Positions 36,181 to 44,742 of a DNA stretch of 64,000 bases are shown here, one piece after another. Origin of the DNA: Candidatus Aalborgicola defluviihabitans. Its GTDB lineage: Bacteria; Pseudomonadota; Gammaproteobacteria; Burkholderiales; Burkholderiaceae_C. A program made the translations under genes and the position numbers. Position 1 is the stretch's first letter; each line of letters starts with the position of its first letter. The notes under the pieces are model-generated. The model was not told the DNA's origin. It ran no database searches and worked only from the letters and a program-made list of their open reading frames with translations. The stretch spans positions 310,001 to 374,000 of the forward strand of contig JADIXX010000003.1 of assembly GCA_016705575.1 (NCBI GenBank). The letters run 5' to 3'.

Positions 36181-37110
36181 ATGGCATTTTTTCTTGAAAC
36201 ACTGATTGGCGGCCTGATGGCCGGCATGCTGTATTCGCTGGTAGCGCTCGGCTTTGTGCTGATCTACAAGGCCTCTGGCGTGTTCAATTTCGCCCAGGGC
36301 GCCATGGTGCTGTTCGCAGCCCTGGCCATGGCGCGCTTCTCGGAGTGGATTCCGGGGTGGACTGGCATTGACAACAAGATTCTGGCCAATGTCCTGGCAT
36401 TTTTGATTGCTGGCGCGTTCATGTTTGTGGTGGCCTGGGTGATCGAACGTCTGGTGCTGCGCCACCTGGTCAACCAGGAAGGCGCCACGCTGCTCATGGC
36501 CACGCTGGGCATTGCCTACTTCCTCGAGGGCCTGGGTCAGTCATTCTTTGGAAGCGACATTTACCCCATCGATATCGGCATGCCCAAGGATCCGGTCTTT
36601 GTACTTGATTCCGTGTTCCCCGGCGGCCTTCTCATCAACCAGGAAGACGTCATTGCTGCAGGCATTGCGGCCGCGCTGGTCATTGGATTGACCCTGTTTT
36701 TTCAAAAAACCACCACGGGCCGCGCGCTACGCGCTGTGGCTGACGACCACCAGGCAGCGCAGTCGATCGGTATTCCGCTGGGCCGTATCTGGGTCATCGT
36801 GTGGTGCGTTGCCGGTGCCGTGGCGCTGGTCGCCGGGATGATCTGGGGCTCCAAGCTCGGCGTGCAGTTCTCGCTCACGACCATTGCCCTGCGTGCGTTG
36901 CCTGTCGTCATTTTGGGCGGGCTGACCTCGGTGCCAGGCGCCATCATCGGCGGCCTGATCATCGGGGTTGGTGAAAAGCTTTCCGAGGTCTACCTTGGCC
37001 CCTATGTGGGTGGTGGCATTGAAATCTGGTTTGCGTATGTGCTCGCGCTGGTGTTTCTGCTGTTCAGGCCGCAGGGACTCTTCGGTGAGAAGATCATCGA
37101 TCGCGTCTAA
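36181..37110 (+). CDS. livH: branched-chain-type ABC transporter permease (LivH-like)
   Basis: Inner-membrane permease of about 309 residues. Typical LivH features are MAFFLETLIGGLMAGMLYSLVALGFVLIYKA at the N-terminus (30 residues, shown here only in summary: a long first helix with the GLxxGxxY motif) and GRALRAVADDHQAAQSIGI in the cytoplasmic coupling loop. ATG 36181 is chosen over TTG 36145 because it begins at the conserved first helix. Confidence 0.93.
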   Translation: MAFFLETLIGGLMAGMLYSLVALGFVLIYKASGVFNFAQGAMVLFAALAMARFSEWIPGWTGIDNKILANVLAFLIAGAFMFVVAWVIERLVLRHLVNQEGATLLMATLGIAYFLEGLGQSFFGSDIYPIDIGMPKDPVFVLDSVFPGGLLINQEDVIAAGIAAALVIGLTLFFQKTTTGRALRAVADDHQAAQSIGIPLGRIWVIVWCVAGAVALVAGMIWGSKLGVQFSLTTIALRALPVVILGGLTSVPGAIIGGLIIGVGEKLSEVYLGPYVGGGIEIWFAYVLALVFLLFRPQGLFGEKIIDRV

Positions 37111-37139
37111 GCCATTACAAGACCTACAGGACACCCACC

Positions 37140-38216
37140 ATGTTTTACCGCGAAAACGGCCAGTTCAAGACCAGCTACCGATCTGACCAGCAGATTTTCC
37201 CGATTGCGCAGGACCGGATTGCAGTTGGTCTGCTGCTGGCGGTGGCGTTCGTCGCCATTCCGATGTTTGCCAGCGAGTACCTCTATACCTCGATCCTGAT
37301 TCCCTTCGTCGTCATGTCGCTCGCCGCGTTGGGCGTGAACGTGCTGGTGGGTTACTGTGGGCAGATATCGCTGGGGTCAGCCGCATTTATGGCAGTAGGC
37401 GCTTATGGTGCCTACAACTTCTTTGTGCGCGTACCGGGCATGCCGCTGATACCGGCGCTGATTCTGGGTGGTGTCTGCGCCATGCTGTTTGGCATTCTGT
37501 TCGGTTTGCCCAGCCTGCGCGTCAAGGGCCTGTATCTGGCGGTTGCCACGCTTGCAGCACAGTTCTTCAGTGACTGGATGTTCTTGCGCATTCAATGGTT
37601 GACCAATGATTCGCCGTCGGGTTCGGTATCGGTCACCAACCTCAAGGTGCTCGGTATGGCGCTGGACACACCCGTTGCACGCTATCTGTTCTGCCTCTCG
37701 TTGCTCACGGTGATTGCCTTGCTGGTCAAGAATCTGGTGCGCGGTGCCATTGGCCGTGAGTGGATGGCGATTCGCGATATGGACGTGGCCGCTGCGGTCA
37801 TTGGCATTCGCCCGATGTACGCCAAGCTCAGCGCGTTTGCCGTCAGTTCCTTCATCATCGGCGTGGCCGGTGGCCTGTGGGCCTTCGTTCACCTGGGCTC
37901 CTGGGAGCCGGCGGCGTTCTCGGTCGAGGTGTCTTTCCGTCTGCTGTTCATGGTGATCATCGGCGGTATGGGTTCTGTCATGGGCAGCTTCTTTGGTGCC
38001 GGCTTTATCGTTATCCTGCCGATTATTCTGAGCCGAATCTTGCCTGCTATGGGCAACCTGGTGGGCATTGAGTTGTCCACTGCGACGATTTCGCATGTCG
38101 AACTCATGACCTTCGGTGGGCTGATTGTCTGGTTTCTTATCGTCGAACCCCATGGCCTGGCCAAGCTGTGGTCCATTGGCAAGCAAAAACTCCGGCTCTG
38201 GCCTTTCCCACACTAA
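37140..38216 (+). CDS. livM: branched-chain-type ABC transporter permease (LivM-like)
   Basis: Second permease, 358 residues, with many helices and the LivM signatures GVNVLVGYCGQISLGSAAFM and REWMAIRDMDVAAAVIGI in the coupling loop. The N-terminal 45 residues or so are cytoplasmic, as usual. It starts 29 bp after livH and is followed by a poly-C tract and the substrate-binding protein gene. Confidence 0.93.
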   Translation: MFYRENGQFKTSYRSDQQIFPIAQDRIAVGLLLAVAFVAIPMFASEYLYTSILIPFVVMSLAALGVNVLVGYCGQISLGSAAFMAVGAYGAYNFFVRVPGMPLIPALILGGVCAMLFGILFGLPSLRVKGLYLAVATLAAQFFSDWMFLRIQWLTNDSPSGSVSVTNLKVLGMALDTPVARYLFCLSLLTVIALLVKNLVRGAIGREWMAIRDMDVAAAVIGIRPMYAKLSAFAVSSFIIGVAGGLWAFVHLGSWEPAAFSVEVSFRLLFMVIIGGMGSVMGSFFGAGFIVILPIILSRILPAMGNLVGIELSTATISHVELMTFGGLIVWFLIVEPHGLAKLWSIGKQKLRLWPFPH

Positions 38217-38233
38217 ACCGTGTAATTTCCGTT

Positions 38234-38244
38234 CCCCCCCCCCC
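38234..38244 (+). repeat. 11-bp poly-C tract upstream of the binding protein gene
   Basis: An uninterrupted run of eleven C lies 33 bp before the ATG of the substrate-binding protein and 18 bp after the livM stop. It is outside both coding sequences, in the ribosome-binding leader. Long C tracts are prone to slippage, and length could also be an assembly error. Confidence 0.75.
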
Positions 38245-38277
38245 GTGCTTCAACACATTCATTCAAAGGAGACATCC

Positions 38278-39606
38278 ATGAAGCTTTCGAAACTTGTAAT
38301 CGCCGCCACCGTTGTGGCCGCTGGTGCAGCGTCGCTGTCCACCAGCGCGTTAGCGCAGGCCAAGGAGCAGTTCTTCCCGCTGCTTTCCTACCGCACAGGT
38401 CCTTACGCACCCAACGGCACGCCCTGGGCCAACGGCAAACAGGACTACCTGAAGATGATCAACGCCCGTGACGGCGGCATCAACGGCGTCAAGCTCACTT
38501 ATGAAGAGTGCGAAACCGGTTATGCCACCGACCGCGGTGTGGAGTGCTATGAGCGACTGAAAGTCAAGCCCGGCGTCGCAATGATCGACCCGCAATCCAC
38601 CGGTATCACCTTCGCACTGACCGAGAAGGCGCCAATCGACAAGATCCCGTTGCTGACCGTGGGCTATGGCCTGTCGATGTCGGCAGACGGTATGGCCTTC
38701 AAGTGGAACTTCGAGATGATGGGCAGCTACTGGACCGGCGCCGACATCATCATCCAGCACTTGGGCAAGTCGCTCGGCGGCATGGACAAACTCAAAGGCA
38801 AGAAAATTGCGCTTGTTTACCATGACAGCCCGTTTGGCAAGGAGCCCATCCCCCTGCTTGAAGAGCGGGCCAAGATGCACGCATTCGACTTGCAGTTGCT
38901 GCCCGTAACGGCACCCGGCGTTGAACAGAAGGCCACCTGGTTGCAAGTACGCCAGAGCAAGCCTGACTACGTACTGCTGTGGGGCTGGGGCGTGATGAAC
39001 TCCACCGCGCTCAAGGAAGCCCAGGCTACCGGTTACCCGCGCGAGAAGATGTACGGCGTGTGGTGGGCGGGTGCTGAGCCAGATGTGCGCGACGTGGGTA
39101 TGGGCGCCAAGGGCTACCACGCCTTGGCACTCAACGGTTCCGGCAAGGACCAAAAGGTCATCCAGGAAATCACAAAGTATGTGCACGACAAGGGCCAGGG
39201 AACAGGCCCCAAGGATGAAGTTGGCTCGGTGCTGTACACCCGTGGCGCGATGATCCAGATGCTGGGCGTGGAAGCTGTCCGCCGTGCACAGGAACGCTTT
39301 GGCAAGGGCAAGGTCATGACCGGCGAGCAAGTGCGCTGGGGCTTTGAGAATCTGAACCTCGACCAGAAGAAGATCGATGCCATGGGCTTTGGCGGCGTGA
39401 TGCGTCCTGTCTCTACAAGCTGTGCTGACCACATGGGTTCTAGCTGGGCTCGCATCCAGACTTGGGACGGTGCCAAGTGGAACATCGCTCCAGATTGGTA
39501 TCAGGCAGATGAGCAAATCTTGAAGCCCATGGTTAAAGCCGCCGGCGACAAGTATCTGGCTGACAAGAAAATGAAACGGCGCGAGCCGGCTGATTGCCAA
39601 TCTTAA
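38278..39606 (+). CDS. ABC transporter periplasmic substrate-binding protein (LivK-type)
   Basis: A signal peptide (MKLSKLVIAATVVAAGAASLS...ALAQ) precedes a type-I periplasmic binding fold. ATG 38278 has AAAGGAGA at about 8-nt spacing. Motifs include FFPLLSYRTGPYAPNGTPWA, DYLKMINARDGGINGVKL and ALVYHDSPFGKEPIP. 442 residues. The family covers amino acids, amides and aromatic or fatty acids; the neighbouring CoA ligases argue for an organic acid rather than an amino acid. Confidence 0.92.
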   Translation: MKLSKLVIAATVVAAGAASLSTSALAQAKEQFFPLLSYRTGPYAPNGTPWANGKQDYLKMINARDGGINGVKLTYEECETGYATDRGVECYERLKVKPGVAMIDPQSTGITFALTEKAPIDKIPLLTVGYGLSMSADGMAFKWNFEMMGSYWTGADIIIQHLGKSLGGMDKLKGKKIALVYHDSPFGKEPIPLLEERAKMHAFDLQLLPVTAPGVEQKATWLQVRQSKPDYVLLWGWGVMNSTALKEAQATGYPREKMYGVWWAGAEPDVRDVGMGAKGYHALALNGSGKDQKVIQEITKYVHDKGQGTGPKDEVGSVLYTRGAMIQMLGVEAVRRAQERFGKGKVMTGEQVRWGFENLNLDQKKIDAMGFGGVMRPVSTSCADHMGSSWARIQTWDGAKWNIAPDWYQADEQILKPMVKAAGDKYLADKKMKRREPADCQS

Positions 39607-39660
39607 GCGGCTGGTGCCGCCCAAGACTTTGTCTTGCAAGGTGAACACCCTCCCCTAACC

Positions 39661-39735
39661 CCTCCCTTGCTGGGAGGGGCAGCGGCTCTGCGGAGCCGCC
39701 AATCGACAAGCCTGTTGACCAGGCTTGTCGATTGG
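39661..39735 (+). repeat. array of three hairpins between the binding protein gene and livF
   Basis: In order these are CTCCC/GGGAG (around 39662-39675), GCGGCTC/GAGCCGC (39682-39699) and a 16-bp perfect stem CCAATCGACAAGCCTG paired with CAGGCTTGTCGATTGG around TTGAC (39699-39735). They lie between the stop at 39606 and the livF start. Such structures could raise binding-protein mRNA stability and lower readthrough. Confidence 0.7.
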
Positions 39736-39751
39736 CACAGTGAGAAAGCTT

Positions 39752-40561
39752 ATGGAACCCAAAACTATTGTTCTGAACGTCAACGGCATCGAGGTTATCT
39801 ATAACCACGTGATTCTGGTGCTCAAGGGTGTGTCACTACAGGTGCCCGAGGGCAGCATCGTGGCTATTCTGGGCGGCAATGGGGCGGGCAAGACAACTAC
39901 GTTGCGTGCAGTTTCCAACCTTCTCAAAGGCGAACGCGGTGAAGTCACCAAAGGCTCGATCGAGCTGCGCGGTGAGCGCATTGAAAATCTGTCGCCCGCC
40001 GACTTGGTGCAGCGCGGCGTGGTGCAGGTCATGGAGGGGCGGCATTGTTTTGCCCACCTGACGATTGAAGAAAACCTGCTAACAGGCAGCTACACCCGCA
40101 AAGACAAGGCGGAGATCGCTGCCAATCTGGAGAAGGTTTACACCTACTTCCCGCGTCTCAAGACCAGGGCGTCCAGCCAAGCCGCCTACACATCAGGTGG
40201 TGAGCAGCAGATGTGTGCCATTGGCCGCGCCCTGATGGCCAACCCCAGCATGGTTTTGCTCGATGAGCCCTCCATGGGCCTGGCACCCCAGATCGTCGAA
40301 GAAGTGTTCGAGATCGTGAAAGATCTCAACACCAAGGAAGGCGTCACTTTCTTGCTGGCTGAGCAAAACACCAACATGGCCCTCAAGTACGCGGACTACG
40401 GCTACATCATGGAGTCGGGCCGGGTGGTGATGGATGGTGCAGCGAACGATTTGCGCACTAACGAAGACGTCAAGGAGTTTTACCTTGGCATGGGTAGTGG
40501 TGAGCGCAAGAGCTTCAAGGACGTCAAGAGCTACAAGCGCCGCAAGCGTTGGCTGGCCTGA
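39752..40561 (+). CDS. livF: branched-chain-type ABC transporter ATPase (LivF-like)
   Basis: Walker A is ILGGNGAGKTTT, the signature is YTSGGEQQMCAIGRALM, Walker B is MVLLDEPSMGLAP, and the H-loop residue region is LLAEQNTNMAL. ATG 39752 is the natural start; an upstream in-frame codon at 39725 falls inside the hairpin. The C-terminus has about 20 extra basic residues (KSFKDVKSYKRRKRWLA), a form seen in LivF proteins of acid-uptake operons. 269 residues. Confidence 0.92.
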   Translation: MEPKTIVLNVNGIEVIYNHVILVLKGVSLQVPEGSIVAILGGNGAGKTTTLRAVSNLLKGERGEVTKGSIELRGERIENLSPADLVQRGVVQVMEGRHCFAHLTIEENLLTGSYTRKDKAEIAANLEKVYTYFPRLKTRASSQAAYTSGGEQQMCAIGRALMANPSMVLLDEPSMGLAPQIVEEVFEIVKDLNTKEGVTFLLAEQNTNMALKYADYGYIMESGRVVMDGAANDLRTNEDVKEFYLGMGSGERKSFKDVKSYKRRKRWLA

Positions 40562-40604
40562 ATCGTTTGTTCCCTAGCCCACGACCCAAAACGGATTTTC
40601 ACCC

Positions 40605-41855
40605 ATGTCCCCATTATTTGATGCGCTGGAAGCGCGCGAACCCGCGCAGCGCGAGGCCGCGCTGATGGCAGCCTTGCCGGCGCAACTGGCGCACGCGCGC
40701 AAGTCTTCCCCCGCTTATGCCGAGTTATTGCAGGGTTTTGAAGTGGAACAGGTAACCACCCGCGCCGCGCTGGCCAGCCTGCCGGTGGTGCGCAAGCACG
40801 AGTTGCAAGAACGTCAGATCGCAGCCCGCACCGCCAGCGATGTATTCGGCGGCTTTAGCACCGTTGGCAAAGGTGCGGCCATGCCGCGCGTTTTCTCCAG
40901 CCCCGGTTCCATCTACGAACCCGAAGGCACGGCGCGCGACTATTGGCGCATGGCCCGGGCTATCTATGCGGCGGGTTTTCGGCCTGGCGAGCTGATTCAC
41001 AACAGCTTCAGCTACCACTTCGTGCCGGCCGGTTCCATGATGGAAACGGGTGCCCATGCCATGGGTTGCTCGGTGTTTCCGGGTGGCACGGGGCAAACCG
41101 AACAACAGGTCCAGGCCATGCGTGATCTGCAACCGGCGGGTTATATCGGTACGCCCAGCTTTCTCAAGCTCATTATCGAGAAGGCGCAGGAAATGCAGGT
41201 GCCACTGCCAAGCGTCACCAAGGCGCTGCTGTCAGCCGAGGCCTTTCCGCCGTCGTTGCGCGATTGGTTTTTGGAACGTGGCATTGCGGGATACCAGTGC
41301 TATGCCACGGCGGACCTCGGGTTGATCGCCTACGAGACATCGGCGCGCGAGGGCTTGGTGTTGGATGAGGGCGTGATCGTGGAAATTGTGCGCCCCGGCA
41401 CGGGCGATCCAGTGGCTGATGGTGAGGTGGGCGAGCTGGTGGTTACCACGCTCAACCCAACCTATCCCCTGATCCGCTTTGGTACCGGTGACCTGTCTGC
41501 TGTGCTGCCTGGAGCCTGCCCCACTGGCCGCACCAATTCCCGCATCAAGGGCTGGATGGGGCGTGCCGACCAGACCACCAAGGTTCGCGGTATGTTCGTG
41601 CACCCCAAGCAGGTGAATGATATCGTCAAGCGCTTTGCCGAGGTGGCTCGGGCACGGCTGGTAGTAACGGGCGAAATGGCCAATGACAGCATGACGCTGT
41701 GCGTGGAAGTTGCCAATCCGGCTGAGGGCCTGGCTGTGCGCATTGGCGAGGCCATCCGTGATGTGACCAAGCTGCGCGGACAGGTGGATGTGGTGCCGTT
41801 GGGCAGTCTGCCCAACGACGGCAAGATCATCGACGACGCCAGAAGCTACAAGTAG
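40605..41855 (+). CDS. PaaK-like phenylacetate-CoA ligase family protein
   Basis: AMP-forming ligase of 416 residues with VFSSPGSIYEPEGTARDYWRM, then HNSFSYHFVPAGSMMETGAH, YIGTPSFLKLIIEKAQ, YATADLGLIAYET and KGWMGRADQTTKVRGMFVHP. These are PaaK-family signatures, though the SSGTTGKPT loop is replaced by SSPGSIYEP. It would activate an aromatic or related carboxylic acid. 43 bp after livF, probably the last gene of the transporter operon. Confidence 0.85.
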   Translation: MSPLFDALEAREPAQREAALMAALPAQLAHARKSSPAYAELLQGFEVEQVTTRAALASLPVVRKHELQERQIAARTASDVFGGFSTVGKGAAMPRVFSSPGSIYEPEGTARDYWRMARAIYAAGFRPGELIHNSFSYHFVPAGSMMETGAHAMGCSVFPGGTGQTEQQVQAMRDLQPAGYIGTPSFLKLIIEKAQEMQVPLPSVTKALLSAEAFPPSLRDWFLERGIAGYQCYATADLGLIAYETSAREGLVLDEGVIVEIVRPGTGDPVADGEVGELVVTTLNPTYPLIRFGTGDLSAVLPGACPTGRTNSRIKGWMGRADQTTKVRGMFVHPKQVNDIVKRFAEVARARLVVTGEMANDSMTLCVEVANPAEGLAVRIGEAIRDVTKLRGQVDVVPLGSLPNDGKIIDDARSYK

Positions 41856-41883
41856 CCTGCGGTCAGCAGGCAAAAAAGGGGAC

Positions 41884-42216
41884 TCAGACGCCCCAGACGA
41901 CCTCTTTGTCGGCCTTCTGGCAACGCTGCAGCATCTCGATGAAAGGTAGCGCCCGCTGGCGCAGCGTGACTCCGTCTGCTGGTGATTGGGTCTTACCAGC
42001 AGCCTGGGCTTCCTGTAAATGCTGTTGCTGGGCAGCATCGTCCTGGGCGATGGCGTGTTCCAGTGCGGCAATCGCGGCTGGCATGTCAGCCGGCAGCAGA
42101 ATGCCTTTGTGGGCGCTGGTCGGGTCGTCCTTGCCGATCAATTGCAGTATTTGACGTCCGTTGGGTTCCAGCATGATCAGGTCACCAGTGACTTTGGATT
42201 TGAATTTGTATAGCAT
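41884..42216 (-). CDS. DUF1840-family protein
   Basis: A 110-residue soluble protein, start ATG 42216 (MLYKFKSKVTGDLIMLEPNG), with DDPTSAHKGILLPADMPAA and the conserved tail LPFIEMLQRCQKADKEVVWGV in part. These match DUF1840, a small family of unknown function in Burkholderiales. An in-frame start at 42261 would add 15 residues. Convergent with the PaaK-like gene. Confidence 0.8.
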   Translation of the reverse strand: MLYKFKSKVTGDLIMLEPNGRQILQLIGKDDPTSAHKGILLPADMPAAIAALEHAIAQDDAAQQQHLQEAQAAGKTQSPADGVTLRQRALPFIEMLQRCQKADKEVVWGV

Positions 42217-42289
42217 GGCAATCTGGGTTATGTGTTGTATGCGAGTATGAACCAAACCCAATCATCTACAAAAATCCAGGAGTAAGGCT

Positions 42290-42616
42290 TTGGCACAACT
42301 GCACATTCGACGCGATCATTCCCTGAGCCTGGCGGCAGCCCGCAAAATTGCCTATGCGTGGGCCGAGGAGGTAAAGGCCGAGTTTGGCATGGAATGCACC
42401 TACAAGGAGGGTGCCAAGGGAGATATGGTTACCTTCACCCGCTCCGGCGTCAACGGCACACTGCATGTCACGCCGGATCATTTCGATCTGGACGCCAAGC
42501 TGGGTTTTTTGCTGGGGGCTTTCAAGGGCCGCATCGAAGCTGAGATCGTCAAAAACTTGGACGACCTACTGGCACCGAAACCGGCGCGTAAAAAGGCAGT
42601 AGCCAAAAAACAATAG
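42290..42616 (+). CDS. polyhydroxyalkanoic acid system family protein
   Basis: A 108-residue protein beginning at TTG 42290 after a CAGGAGTAAGG Shine-Dalgarno. The motif RRDHSLSLAAARKIAYAWAE and the later GVNGTLHVTPDHFDLDAKLG and LGAFKGRIEAEIVKNLDDLL match the PHA_gran_rgn family, a putative PHA-granule-associated protein. The C-terminus is lysine-rich (PARKKAVAKKQ). It is part of the storage-lipid neighbourhood at 42.2-48.2 kb. Confidence 0.8.
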   Translation: MAQLHIRRDHSLSLAAARKIAYAWAEEVKAEFGMECTYKEGAKGDMVTFTRSGVNGTLHVTPDHFDLDAKLGFLLGAFKGRIEAEIVKNLDDLLAPKPARKKAVAKKQ

Positions 42617-42637
42617 CATCCACGATACTATTGTTTT
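42607..42637 (+). terminator. intrinsic terminator-like hairpin overlapping a stop codon
   Basis: AAAACAATAG (42607-42616) pairs with CTATTGTTTT (42628-42637) around an 11-nt loop. The upstream arm contains the TAG stop of the preceding gene. The stem is AT-rich and flanked by A and T runs, so it could also serve the minus strand. Confidence 0.55.
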
Positions 42638-42690
42638 AGTAGCTGTCTGCGTATATTTTACGAGGGCTAGAGGGCTGTTTAGCTTAAAGA
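42632..42690 (+). repeat. dispersed Comamonadaceae-type intergenic repeat, copy 5
   Basis: Contains TGTTTTAGTAGCTGTCTGCG and TATTTTACGAGGGCTAGAGG, closely matching the copy at 31620. It overlaps the end of the acyl-CoA-binding protein gene on the opposite strand. Confidence 0.7.
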
Positions 42691-42933
42691 TTCGATCAAA
42701 TCGACATACTGCTGCATTGCGCCCTTGCTGTCGGTGCCCTTGAGGCCGTTCCAGGCGTCCCATTTGGCGCGGCCCACCATGTCGACAAAACCGGGCTTCT
42801 TTTCGGCGTTGTCACCTACGCTGGCCTGCTTATACAGGGCATAGATTTTGAGCAGCGTGGCATTGTCGGGGCGCTCGCTCAGGTTCTTGGAGTTGGCGAC
42901 AGCGGCTTCAAATTTTTTCTTCAGATCGGACAT
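42679..42933 (-). CDS. acyl-CoA-binding protein
   Basis: Small soluble ACBP of 84 residues that binds long-chain acyl-CoA esters. The signature is ATLLKIYALYKQASVGDN, then KPGFVDMVGRAKWDAWNGLKG, with the conserved KWDAW core. The start is ATG 42933; an in-frame TTG just before would add one residue. The C-terminal codons overlap the dispersed repeat. It is divergent from the WS/DGAT gene. Confidence 0.92.
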   Translation of the reverse strand: MSDLKKKFEAAVANSKNLSERPDNATLLKIYALYKQASVGDNAEKKPGFVDMVGRAKWDAWNGLKGTDSKGAMQQYVDLIESLS

Positions 42934-43112
42934 CAAGGTCTCCGGTTAGGGCGGGTCAGCAACGGTGTTGGGGAGAATACCCAACTGTGTTGGATATTTG
43001 TCCAGTATCTTACGGGGCAAAGGGCCTTAAGAATAGTACAGTAGCCCCAACGGGCTGGCACTTGCCAGTGCCCAGACTGTTTCCTGTTCCCATCCCCCGT
43101 ACTGGAGAGTCC

Positions 43113-44723
43113 ATGGTAACCCGAGCCACCGCCAAAAAAACAGCGCCGCGCAAGCGCCGCGCTGCCGCTGCGCCAGCGACCGAAATGTCTTCTGACCATC
43201 TGGCTGAAAAGCCAGTTGCAACGGCGCCCCACACGATACAGGAGAACGTCACCCATGCAATGGCCGGGGCCTTGGGGCTGAACGGCGAGCGCATGAGCAA
43301 AGTCGATACGGCCTGGCTGCGCATGGATTCGCCCTCCAACCTGATGATGATCGTGGGCGTTTGGGTGCTAAGGCCCGGCATTCGATACCAGGACCTTTGC
43401 CAGCGCATCGAAGACCGCCTCCTCAAATATTCACGTTTTACGCAGCGGGTCGAAGAAGATGCTGCCGGTGCCACCTGGGTGGATGACCCGGACTTTGACT
43501 TGGCCAACCATGTGGTCATCGAAAAGTTACCCAAAAAACCTGCTGGCCGCGAACAAGAAGCCTTGCAAGACCGCCTGGCCGAACTCACGATGCAGCCGCT
43601 CGACAAGCAGCATCCTCTGTGGCAGTTTCACCTGGTTGAACATTACAAGGGTGGCTCCGCCATGATGGTGCGCATCCACCATTGCATTGCCGACGGTATT
43701 GCCTTGATCCAGGTCACCCAGTCCTTGGTTGATGGTGGCTCTGCGCCGCCGGTTCGCAGTCACCGCGGTCCCTACAAGGAAGGCGTTGAAGGAGCCGAGG
43801 AGTGGATTGCCGATGCCCTGCTCAAACCACTGACCAATATGACGGTCAAAGCCCTGGGTGCCGCAGGTGACGGCGCTGTTCGCTCCATGGGCTTGCTGAT
43901 GGAGCCGCACAAGGGCGTTGAAAAGGGTATGCACAGCTCGCTCGACATGGCCAAGCTGGCGTACCGGGCGGTAGCTGATCTGGCAGCGCTGGCGCTGATG
44001 GCGGACGACTCACCGACCCGTTTGAAGGGTGTACCAGGGCACTCCAAACGGGTGGCGTGGTGCCCACCCATTTCACTGGCCGAGGTCAAGGCCGTGAGCA
44101 AGGCACTGAACTGCTCTATCAACGATGTGCTGCTCAGCAGCGTAGCTGGTGCAATCGGCCAGTATCTGCGGGCGAAGGGTGACACGGTCATCGACAAGGA
44201 AATCCGCGCCATGGTGCCGGTCAACCTGCGCGAGGCCGGCAAGGCCCACCTATTGGGAAACCAGTTTGGTCTGGCACCGCTGGTGCTGCCGATCGGCATT
44301 GAAAACCCGATTGAGCGGTTGTACGAGGTGCGCCGACGCATGCGGGGCCTTAAAGGCAGCATGCAGCCGCTTCTGGCATTCGGGCTGCTGGCCGTGGCTG
44401 GCCTACTGGTCAAGCCGCTGCAGGACGCCATGCTGGGCTTGTTTTCCAAGAAGACCACGGCCGTCATGACCAATGTGCCAGGACCGCGTGAGAAACTCAA
44501 ATTTTGCGGTGCTACCGTAGAAGAGAATCTGGTCTGGGTGCCCCAAAGTGGAACGGTAGGGCTGGGAGTTTCCATCCTGAGCTACGGCGGAGGCGTACAG
44601 TTTGGCGTGGTGTCAGACACCCACCTGTGTCCAGACCCGCAGGCCATCATCGACCGATTCGCGCCAGAGTTTGCCAAGCTCTCGACGGTGACCTTGATGT
44701 TGCCTTGGGGAGACGAAAACTAG
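43113..44723 (+). CDS. WS/DGAT-family wax ester synthase/diacylglycerol acyltransferase
   Basis: The enzyme esterifies fatty alcohols or diacylglycerol with acyl-CoA to make storage wax or triacylglycerol. The catalytic motif HHCIADG (HHxxxDG) sits at about residue 188, and NVPGPREKLKFCGATVEENLVW is the conserved C-terminal region. ATG 43113 follows a GGAGAG and yields 536 residues; the upstream in-frame codon at 42987 gives an implausible N-terminus. A neighbouring acyl-CoA-binding gene is consistent with its substrate supply. Confidence 0.9.
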   Translation: MVTRATAKKTAPRKRRAAAAPATEMSSDHLAEKPVATAPHTIQENVTHAMAGALGLNGERMSKVDTAWLRMDSPSNLMMIVGVWVLRPGIRYQDLCQRIEDRLLKYSRFTQRVEEDAAGATWVDDPDFDLANHVVIEKLPKKPAGREQEALQDRLAELTMQPLDKQHPLWQFHLVEHYKGGSAMMVRIHHCIADGIALIQVTQSLVDGGSAPPVRSHRGPYKEGVEGAEEWIADALLKPLTNMTVKALGAAGDGAVRSMGLLMEPHKGVEKGMHSSLDMAKLAYRAVADLAALALMADDSPTRLKGVPGHSKRVAWCPPISLAEVKAVSKALNCSINDVLLSSVAGAIGQYLRAKGDTVIDKEIRAMVPVNLREAGKAHLLGNQFGLAPLVLPIGIENPIERLYEVRRRMRGLKGSMQPLLAFGLLAVAGLLVKPLQDAMLGLFSKKTTAVMTNVPGPREKLKFCGATVEENLVWVPQSGTVGLGVSILSYGGGVQFGVVSDTHLCPDPQAIIDRFAPEFAKLSTVTLMLPWGDEN

Positions 44724-44742
44724 TTTCTTCGCAGGGGCGCTA

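Noticed and set aside
38350..39648. A 432-codon minus-strand open frame
   Set aside because: It is antisense to the substrate-binding protein gene.
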